In this document: positions 32,241 through 37,617 of the stretch, piece after piece | Numbering within the stretch: position 1 is the first letter of the stretch | Layout of the letters: the number at the start of each line of letters is the position of its first letter | Assembly: GCA_900316145.1 (NCBI GenBank) | Contig: ONBQ01000120.1 | Span: forward strand, 1-37,617 | Length of the DNA: 37,617 bases | Source: an uncultured Eubacteriales bacterium | Lineage (GTDB): Bacteria > Bacillota > Clostridia > Lachnospirales > Bianqueaceae | Direction: 5' to 3' | Made by a program: the position numbers and the translations under genes | The notes under the pieces: generated by a model | The model's database searches: none | What the model was told of the DNA's origin: nothing | Seen by the model: only the letters and a program-made list of their open reading frames with translations

Positions 32241-32597
32241 ATGACGGATCATGATAAATCGCTCTGGCAGGACGGGCTCCCGATCACGAAACTGTCTTAT
32301 GAAAAGATCTATGAAATCGTGCGCCGGATCCCTAAGGGGAAAGTGGCGACATATGGACAGATCGCGATGCTTGCCGGAAATGAAAGGGGAGCCAGGGTCG
32401 TGGGAAATGCCCTGCATCACAATCCTGACGGGGAAGAGACGCCCTGTTACCGGGTCGTAAACGGACAAGGATATCCGTCCAAAGCCTTCGTCTTCGGCGG
32501 GATCCAGGTGCAGGTGGAGCGGCTTAAGAAGGATGGAGTGGAGTTTGTCAACGGACATGTCGACATGAAGAGATATCTTTGGAATCCATATGAATAA
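32241..32597 (+). CDS. Short MGMT-family DNA-binding protein (alkyltransferase-like)
   Basis: A 118-residue protein matching only the C-terminal domain of O6-alkylguanine-DNA alkyltransferases: YEKIYEIVRRIPKGKVATYGQIAMLAG (helix-turn-helix region), ARVVGNALHHNP (Asn hinge and Arg finger region) and the active-site segment TPCYRVVNGQG. Cysteine 69 is kept, but the next residue is Tyr where the canonical PCHRV has the His that activates the Cys. The family also includes ATL proteins, which bind alkylated guanine without transferring. So it may be a weak transferase or a damage sensor. The ATG at 32241 has a modest GGGA upstream; the longer frame from a GTG at 32178 overlaps the promoter. Confidence 0.88.
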   Translation: MTDHDKSLWQDGLPITKLSYEKIYEIVRRIPKGKVATYGQIAMLAGNERGARVVGNALHHNPDGEETPCYRVVNGQGYPSKAFVFGGIQVQVERLKKDGVEFVNGHVDMKRYLWNPYE

Positions 32598-32603
32598 AAC
32601 TAA

Positions 32604-32635
32604 AAAAGCGTCAGGCCGGAAAGCCTGACGCTTTT
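32604..32635. terminator. Bidirectional terminator between the MGMT-family and PPOX genes
   Basis: AAAAGCGTCAGGC (32604-32616) pairs perfectly with GCCTGACGCTTTT (32623-32635). Confidence 0.9.
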
Positions 32636-32644
32636 ATTCGATCA

Positions 32645-33049
32645 TTAGAATTCGATCACTTCGGGCGCTTTGGTGAAGCTGGAGATGGTAGCGGTCGCGT
32701 TCTTGAAGTAGTAGACAGCTGTGTTGCCATCACCGACCTTATACATATTGCCAAGGCTGGGATAGGCTTCGAGCATGCTGGTCTGGGCCTTCAGACGCTC
32801 TTCTTCGGTATCATCTTCTACCAGTTCTCCCGCGATGCGGATCCACTCACCACCAACGAAAGCACAGATCTCTGCCTTCGGATTGGCCTTGAGCTGCTTG
32901 GCGACAGGTTTGGAGTTGCCAGTCTGGATATACAGTTTTCCGTTATAGATATGAGCGGTGCCAAAGGGACGGACGCGGGGCTGATCACCCTCTACCGTGG
33001 CAAGATAATAGGTACCGGCTTTTTTTAAGAATTCACACACACGTTCCAT
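32645..33049 (-). CDS. Pyridoxamine 5'-phosphate oxidase-fold flavoprotein
   Basis: A 134-residue protein with the split-barrel FMN-binding fold. Family marks are AGTYYLATVEGDQPRVRPFGTAHIYNGKLYIQTGNSKPVAKQLKANPKAEICAF and WIRIAGELVEDD. This small single-domain type is common in Firmicutes and is not the PdxH biosynthetic enzyme; the substrate is unknown (FMN-, F420- or haem-linked reductions are known in the family). AAGGAGG lies 11 bases before the ATG. It is transcribed alone, divergently from the FGGY kinase gene. Confidence 0.88.
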   Translation of the reverse strand: MERVCEFLKKAGTYYLATVEGDQPRVRPFGTAHIYNGKLYIQTGNSKPVAKQLKANPKAEICAFVGGEWIRIAGELVEDDTEEERLKAQTSMLEAYPSLGNMYKVGDGNTAVYYFKNATATISSFTKAPEVIEF

Positions 33050-33082
33050 GGATCATAATACCTCCTTAATTAGTATGAATTT

Positions 33083-33111
33083 ATTATACACCATGCTTTT
33101 TGGAAAAGCAA
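33083..33111 (-). promoter_or_regulatory. Promoter of the PPOX gene
   Basis: On the minus strand TTGCTT (33111-33106), a 17-base spacer and TATAAT (33088-33083). It is back-to-back with the FGGY promoter, with 13 bases between the two -35 boxes. Confidence 0.78.
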
Positions 33112-33124
33112 TCCCAATTGAAGA

Positions 33125-33153
33125 TTGACAGAAAACCGTTTCGAGAATACAAT
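33125..33153 (+). promoter_or_regulatory. Promoter of the FGGY kinase gene
   Basis: A perfect TTGACA (33125-33130), a 17-base spacer and TACAAT (33148-33153). Confidence 0.78.
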
Positions 33154-33187
33154 AAGAATATCACATATTCCTTAGGAGGAACGGAGC

Positions 33188-34768
33188 ATGAATCTCAATA
33201 TAGAGAAGGCTGTGCTGGGCGTAGAATTTGGCTCGACCCGCATTAAAGCTGTGCTGTTGGATGATAACCATGAACAGATCGCAAGCGGAGCTCATGATTG
33301 GGAAAACCGCTTTGAAAACGGAATCTGGACCTATTCCATGGAGGATGTCTGGAGCGGTCTTCAGGATGCGTATGCGAAGCTGAAAAAAGAAGTGAAAGAA
33401 CGCTGTGGGATCACCCTGACAAAGATCGGCGCGATGGGCTTTTCTGCCATGATGCATGGTTACATGCCGTTTAATGATAAAGATGAACTGATGGTCCCAT
33501 TCCGCACATGGCGCAATACCATCACCGGAGAGGCTTCTGAAAAGCTCAGCGCGCTGTTCCATTATTCGATCCCGCAGCGCTGGAGCATCGCTCATCTGTA
33601 TCAGGCGATCCTCAATCATGAAGAGCATGTAAAAGATATCACTTATATCACGACACTGGAAGGGTATGTACATTGGAAACTGACCGGACGCAAAGTCATC
33701 GGGATCGGTGAAGCCTCCGGTATGTTCCCAATCGATACCACGGTCAAGCAGTATGATGCTGTGATGCTCGATCAGTTCCAGGCACTTCCCGAGGTACAGG
33801 CTTATCCTTGGAATATCCGCGATATCCTGCCGCAGATCCTACTGGCGGGCGAGGATGCCGGAAAGCTTACGGAAGAAGGAGCCAGACTTCTGGATCCCGA
33901 GGGGGATCTTCAGGCCGGGATCCCGCTGTGCCCGCCGGAGGGCGATGCCGGTACCGGTATGACAGCGACCAACAGTGTCCGTGTACGCACCGGCAATGTT
34001 TCCGCGGGAACATCTGTCTTCGCCATGATCGTTCTGGAAAAGCCTTTAAAGAAGCCGCATCCAGAGATCGATCTGGTCACCACGCCTTCCTGTGAGCTGG
34101 TCGCGATGGTCCATTGCAACAACTGCACTTCGGATATCAACGCGTGGGTCAGACTTTTCACCGAATTGTTTGAGAGCTTCGGCATGGAGGTCGACACGGG
34201 GCGTCTGTTCCAGACCCTGTTCAAAGCCGCTATGACAGGGGATAAGGATTGCGGAGATCTGCTGGCGTACAATTATTTCTCCGGTGAGCATGTGACCGGC
34301 TTTGAAGAAGGCCGTCCGCTTCTGGTCCGTACGCCGGAATCCCGGTTCACCTTAGCCAATTTCATGCGCGCGAACCTCTACAGCGCAGTCGGCGCATTAA
34401 AGACCGGACTGGACATCCTGTTCAAAGAAGAGGGTGTTTCTGTGGATACGATCTATGGACATGGCGGGTTCTTTAAAACAGAGGCGGTCGGTCAGAAGGT
34501 ATTGGCCGCAGCCATGAATACCCCGGTCTCCGTCATGGAAACCGCGGGTGAAGGCGGAGCCTATGGAATCGCCATCCTGGCCTCTTACATGCTGAGAAAG
34601 CGTGACGGCGAAACGCTGGAGGACTTCTTGGCGGACCGCATCTTCAAGGAAGCCGGCTGCACCACCATAGCGCCGGATCCGGAGGATGTAGCGGGCTTTG
34701 ATGCCTACATCGCCAGATATCAGGAAGGTCTGGCCATCGAAAGAGCGGCAGTAGAACATCTGAAATAA
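33188..34768 (+). CDS. FGGY-family carbohydrate kinase (pentulose kinase-like)
   Basis: A 526-residue sugar kinase of the xylulokinase/ribulokinase superfamily. The phosphate-binding start is [32 protein letters not shown] and RTWRNTI are substrate-side motifs. [31 protein letters not shown] is the hinge of the second domain with its catalytic Asp in [47 protein letters not shown] is the C-terminal FGGY signature. Normal xylulokinases have about 490-500 residues, ribulokinases about 550. With a GH43 glycosidase nearby, L-ribulose or D-xylulose are likely substrates; this is inference. AGGAGGA precedes the ATG. Confidence 0.88.
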   Translation: MNLNIEKAVLGVEFGSTRIKAVLLDDNHEQIASGAHDWENRFENGIWTYSMEDVWSGLQDAYAKLKKEVKERCGITLTKIGAMGFSAMMHGYMPFNDKDELMVPFRTWRNTITGEASEKLSALFHYSIPQRWSIAHLYQAILNHEEHVKDITYITTLEGYVHWKLTGRKVIGIGEASGMFPIDTTVKQYDAVMLDQFQALPEVQAYPWNIRDILPQILLAGEDAGKLTEEGARLLDPEGDLQAGIPLCPPEGDAGTGMTATNSVRVRTGNVSAGTSVFAMIVLEKPLKKPHPEIDLVTTPSCELVAMVHCNNCTSDINAWVRLFTELFESFGMEVDTGRLFQTLFKAAMTGDKDCGDLLAYNYFSGEHVTGFEEGRPLLVRTPESRFTLANFMRANLYSAVGALKTGLDILFKEEGVSVDTIYGHGGFFKTEAVGQKVLAAAMNTPVSVMETAGEGGAYGIAILASYMLRKRDGETLEDFLADRIFKEAGCTTIAPDPEDVAGFDAYIARYQEGLAIERAAVEHLK

Positions 34769-34777
34769 ATAGCCTGA

Positions 34778-34810
34778 AAGGATACGGAGATAAAAGCTTC
34801 GTATCCTTTC
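34778..34810 (+). terminator. Hairpin after the FGGY kinase gene
   Basis: AAAGGATACG (34778-34787) pairs with CGTATCCTTT (34801-34810). The tail is poor in T, so termination may be partial and the next genes may be read through. Confidence 0.6.
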
Positions 34811-34836
34811 CTGATTTGACACAAAGGAGCACTTGT

Positions 34837-35610
34837 ATGAAGCTTATATCATGGAATGTGAACGGACTGCGCGCCGTCATGGGAAAGGACTTCATGGAAT
34901 CTTTCCGTAAACTCGATGCCGATGTCTTTTGCCTGCAGGAAACAAAACTGCAGGAAGGCCAGATCCAGATGGACCTGCCGGATTATCATCAGTACTGGAA
35001 TTACGCTGAAAAGAAAGGATACTCCGGCACAGCCATCTTTACCAGAGTCGAACCGCTGTCCGTATCCTACGGGATCGGGATCGAGGAGCATGATCATGAA
35101 GGAAGAGTCATCACCCTGGAGTTTGAAGATTTCTTTCTGATCACGGTCTATACTCCCAACTCTCAGGATGGACTGAAACGACTGGATTACCGTATGCGCT
35201 GGGAGACAGATTTCCTTGCCTATCTGAAAAAACTGGAAGAGAAGAAGCCTGTGATCTTCTGCGGAGATCTGAATGTCGCTCACACGGAGATCGACCTCAA
35301 AAATCCGAAGACCAACCGTATGAACGCTGGTTTTACCGACCAGGAGAGGGAAAAGATGACGACCGTCCTTTCGTCCGGGTTTATCGATACGTTCCGCTAT
35401 TTCTATCCGGACCTGGAAGGCGCGTATTCCTGGTGGTCGTACCGTTTCCATGCCAGAGAGAAGAACGCGGGGTGGCGCATCGATTATTTCATCGTGTCAG
35501 AAGTCTTAAAAGATCGTCTTGTGAGTGCTTCCATCCATAATGAGATCTTTGGGTCGGACCACTGCCCGGTGGAATTGATCATACAGAGAGAAGGAGATGA
35601 GACGCTTTGA
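34837..35610 (+). CDS. xth: Exodeoxyribonuclease III (AP endonuclease)
   Basis: A 257-residue enzyme of the exonuclease III/APE1 family that cuts at abasic sites in base-excision repair. Catalytic motifs: [13 protein letters not shown] with the metal-site Asn, LQETKLQ (metal Glu), [19 protein letters not shown] (Tyr), [14 protein letters not shown] (Asp and Asn), SWWSYR, and [11 protein letters not shown] (catalytic Asp-His). Residues [14 protein letters not shown] precede the end. The ATG at 34837 follows AAAGGAGCA; a frame from 34816 lies before this site. The gene overlaps the GH43 gene by four bases, an unexpected partner. Confidence 0.95.
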   Translation: MKLISWNVNGLRAVMGKDFMESFRKLDADVFCLQETKLQEGQIQMDLPDYHQYWNYAEKKGYSGTAIFTRVEPLSVSYGIGIEEHDHEGRVITLEFEDFFLITVYTPNSQDGLKRLDYRMRWETDFLAYLKKLEEKKPVIFCGDLNVAHTEIDLKNPKTNRMNAGFTDQEREKMTTVLSSGFIDTFRYFYPDLEGAYSWWSYRFHAREKNAGWRIDYFIVSEVLKDRLVSASIHNEIFGSDHCPVELIIQREGDETL

Positions 35611-36953
35611 TATTTTCAAACCAAAGGAATCCGATCCTTCCGCTGGATATCCATATCCCTGATAGTGAAGCCCATGTAATGTCCGATGGGAAACTGTATA
35701 TCTACGGAAGCTTTGATGATCGGGAAGACGTTTATTGCAGTGATCAGTACCGCGTCGTATCGACGGCTGATATGAAGAATTGGCAAGTACATCCCGTATC
35801 TTTCCGAGGACAGGATGTGCCCTGGCAGGAGGATCCGGACGCGCCGCATTATCCCGGGCTGGATTGGAGCCATCCCACACCGTTTATCCAGAAGATGCTG
35901 GATCAGCTGACAGCCGATGGGGATGATATGAAAGCCAGGTTTGAAGAAAACCTGAACGCGAAAAAACCGCCTCTCTTGTTTGCGCCGGATTGTATCGAAA
36001 AGGACGGCCGGTATTATCTTTACTTTTGTGTGGTGGATGAGAGCGAAGGAGTCGCGGTTTCAGACCGGCCGGAAGGCCCGTTTACGGATCCTGTCCAGCT
36101 GCCATGCGGCGGGATCGACCCGGCTGTCTTTATTGATGAAGATGGTCAGGCATACTATTATTGGGGGCAGATTTTTTCTCACGGAGTCCGGCTGCAGGAA
36201 GATATGATATCTTTCGACCAGGATGGCATAGTGGACGATCTGGTCACGGAGGAACAGCACTATTTCCATGAAGGTTCTTCCATGCGCAAGATTGGTGATA
36301 CCTACTATTATGTCTACGCGGATATGGAAAGAGGCAAGCCGACATCGTTGGGTTATTCAACAGGCAAGTCGCCCCTTGGACCTTTTACGTATCAAGGCAT
36401 CATCATCGATAATGATGGATGCGATCCGCAAAGCTGGAACAATCATGGTTCCATTGAATGCGTCAACGGACAATGGTATGTCTTTTACCACCGCTGCAGC
36501 CGGGGCACCCAGCAGCACCGCAGACTATGCATCGAAAAGATCCGGGTGCTGGAAGATGGTTCGATCCCTGAAGTCAAAATGACCTCCCAAGGCGTTGGAG
36601 AACCATTTGGACCGGGAGAGACCATCTATGGCTATCAGGCGTGCCAGCTCACTGGACAGTGCTTTATCGACGTGGATGAAGAATATGGAGAAGTCTTGCG
36701 ATCGATCACGCCTGGGGATACCGCTGTATTCCGGTATATCCGTTCGAACAGTCCATGGTCCGGCTGTTGTATAAAAGCGCGGGGAAAGGGAAAGATCAGG
36801 ATATTCATCGGAGCTGAATTCGCAGGGGAGGTCATCGTCAACGGATCAGACGAGGTTTCTGTTCCGATCCAGGCTTCCGGAGAGGAAGCTGAGCTGAAGC
36901 TCGTATTTGAAGAAGCCTCAGAATTGGAGCTCCTGTCTGTTACATTATTCTAA
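35607..36953 (+). CDS. Glycoside hydrolase family 43-like protein
   Basis: A 448-residue five-bladed propeller enzyme, no signal peptide, so cytoplasmic. GH43 features: a first blade [21 protein letters not shown] with an acidic residue at the place of the general base, [38 protein letters not shown] (the middle Asp), [20 protein letters not shown] (candidate acid Glu), and [19 protein letters not shown]. The last hundred residues form a beta-sandwich-like accessory domain. The first blade lacks the plain RDP pattern of many GH43 enzymes. Likely substrates are arabino- or xylo-oligosaccharides. The start is TTG at 35607, overlapping the xth stop as TTGA, behind AAGGAGATGA. Confidence 0.86.
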   Translation: MIFSNQRNPILPLDIHIPDSEAHVMSDGKLYIYGSFDDREDVYCSDQYRVVSTADMKNWQVHPVSFRGQDVPWQEDPDAPHYPGLDWSHPTPFIQKMLDQLTADGDDMKARFEENLNAKKPPLLFAPDCIEKDGRYYLYFCVVDESEGVAVSDRPEGPFTDPVQLPCGGIDPAVFIDEDGQAYYYWGQIFSHGVRLQEDMISFDQDGIVDDLVTEEQHYFHEGSSMRKIGDTYYYVYADMERGKPTSLGYSTGKSPLGPFTYQGIIIDNDGCDPQSWNNHGSIECVNGQWYVFYHRCSRGTQQHRRLCIEKIRVLEDGSIPEVKMTSQGVGEPFGPGETIYGYQACQLTGQCFIDVDEEYGEVLRSITPGDTAVFRYIRSNSPWSGCCIKARGKGKIRIFIGAEFAGEVIVNGSDEVSVPIQASGEEAELKLVFEEASELELLSVTLF

Positions 36954-36960
36954 AATAACA

Positions 36961-36995
36961 AAAAAGGCCGTGAAATTTTGGTTTCACGGCCTTTT
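36961..36995. terminator. Bidirectional terminator between the GH43 and uracil permease genes
   Basis: AAAAGGCCGTGAAA (36962-36975) pairs with TTTCACGGCCTTTT (36982-36995). Confidence 0.9.
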
Positions 36996-37009
36996 AGTGC
37001 AATTAGGGA

Positions 37010-37617
37010 TCAGCCCTGTTTTTTCGGGAGACGGGAGACGACCAGGTTGACGATGATGCCCAGGATCAAGGCGCAGGCAATTTCCGTTAGGACAACTTCA
37101 CCGATCTTCAGGGACATTCCGCCGATACCGGCGATCAGGATGACAGAAGCGGTGAACAGGTTGCGGTTATCATTCAGGTCTACGCCCTGCAGCATCTTCA
37201 GACCGGAGACAGCGATGAAGCCGTACAGGGTGATGCAGACACCGCCCATGACGCAGCTCGGGATCGTGGAAAGGAAGGTGACCAGCGGTCCGAAGAAGGA
37301 AGCGACGATGGCGATGATAGCGGTCGCCAGGATGGTAACAACAGAAGCGTTTCCGGTGATGGCAACGCAGCCAACGGACTCGCCATAAGTGGTATTCGGG
37401 CAGCCGCCGAAGAATGCACCGGCCATCGAACCCACGCCGTCACCGAGAAGAGTGCGGGAAAGGCCCGGGTCGGTCAGGAGGTCTTTATCTATGATCGAGG
37501 AGATGTTTTTGTGGTCCGCAAGGTGCTCCGCAAATACTACGAAAGCGACCGGGATATAGGCTACCGCGATCGAGCCGATGTAACCCGGGGTCACGGCAGA
37601 AATGCCTTTGGCAGCAG
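37010..37617 (-). CDS. uraA: Uracil/xanthine permease, NCS2 family (C-terminal part)
   Basis: The frame stays open to the window edge, so the N-terminal half lies outside; 201 residues are visible. They hold the second half of a UraA-like transporter: VAYIPVAFVVFAEHLADHKN (Glu and His of the substrate helix), LSRTLLGDGVGSMAGAFFGGCPNTTYGESVGCVAITGNASV (the signature helix 10 region with the second key Glu) and later membrane segments ending in LILGIIVNLVVSRLPKKQG. The pattern favours uracil over xanthine. It is an inner-membrane proton symporter for pyrimidine salvage. The GTG at 37594 is internal. Confidence 0.9.
   Translation of the reverse strand, partial: AAKGISAVTPGYIGSIAVAYIPVAFVVFAEHLADHKNISSIIDKDLLTDPGLSRTLLGDGVGSMAGAFFGGCPNTTYGESVGCVAITGNASVVTILATAIIAIVASFFGPLVTFLSTIPSCVMGGVCITLYGFIAVSGLKMLQGVDLNDNRNLFTASVILIAGIGGMSLKIGEVVLTEIACALILGIIVNLVVSRLPKKQG

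Noticed and set aside
1-37617. CRISPR arrays, prophage, insertion sequences, tRNA or rRNA genes
   Set aside because: No regularly spaced repeats, transposase or phage motifs, terminal inverted repeats or RNA gene cores were seen on reading.

Overview
The window reads as chromosomal DNA of a Bacillota (Firmicutes) bacterium, probably a gut-type Erysipelotrichia or Clostridia relative. The supporting signs are strong AGGAGG-type ribosome binding sites, many close-to-consensus sigma-A promoters, a T-box leader in front of thrS, a Clostridia-type DUF3877 gene and a circularly permuted GH3 enzyme. Base composition looks near 50 % GC. The exact taxon cannot be fixed from the sequence alone. I see no tRNA, rRNA, CRISPR array, transposase or phage gene.

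Layout. 1-3.4 kb is a worn accessory stretch: the end of a GyrI-like gene, a frameshifted fusion of DUF5655 and YdeI remnants, a tandem GNAT-like protein, a gene tail and an AlkD-type DNA glycosylase. 3.4-5.3 kb is a small ABC exporter operon with an XRE-AbrB fusion regulator. 5.4-9.2 kb holds an unknown protein, a CDF metal transporter and a membrane-anchored SpoIIE-type phosphatase. 9.2-11.1 kb has a fragment resembling a hydroxypyruvate isomerase tail and a solitary glgA behind a strong promoter.

11.2-18.9 kb is the most unusual part. Four tightly coupled genes encode a large adenosine-deaminase-like protein with a SLOG-like C-terminal domain, a nucleoside-type PfkB kinase, a permuted GH3 glycosidase, and a three-TM carboxylesterase-fold protein whose nucleophilic serine is replaced by phenylalanine. 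The first two suggest nucleoside or nucleotide-derivative metabolism or sensing. The last two suggest glycoside or ester handling. The combined role is unknown.

18.9-29 kb is mainly housekeeping: a short UvrA-like ABC protein with a DJ-1 protein, pyruvate kinase, an SDR, a Gfo/Idh/MocA oxidoreductase, an Na/Pi cotransporter with a DUF3877 gene, and an Fe-S aldo/keto reductase. 29-32.6 kb has an AraC regulator, thrS without a TGS domain behind a T-box riboswitch, and a short MGMT-family protein. 32.6-37.6 kb has a PPOX-fold flavoprotein, an FGGY sugar kinase, exonuclease III overlapping a GH43 glycosidase (the kinase and GH43 suggest pentose or pentosan use), and the C-terminal part of a uracil-type NCS2 permease that runs off the window. 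Nearly every transcription unit ends in a clear hairpin terminator, several of them bidirectional between convergent genes.
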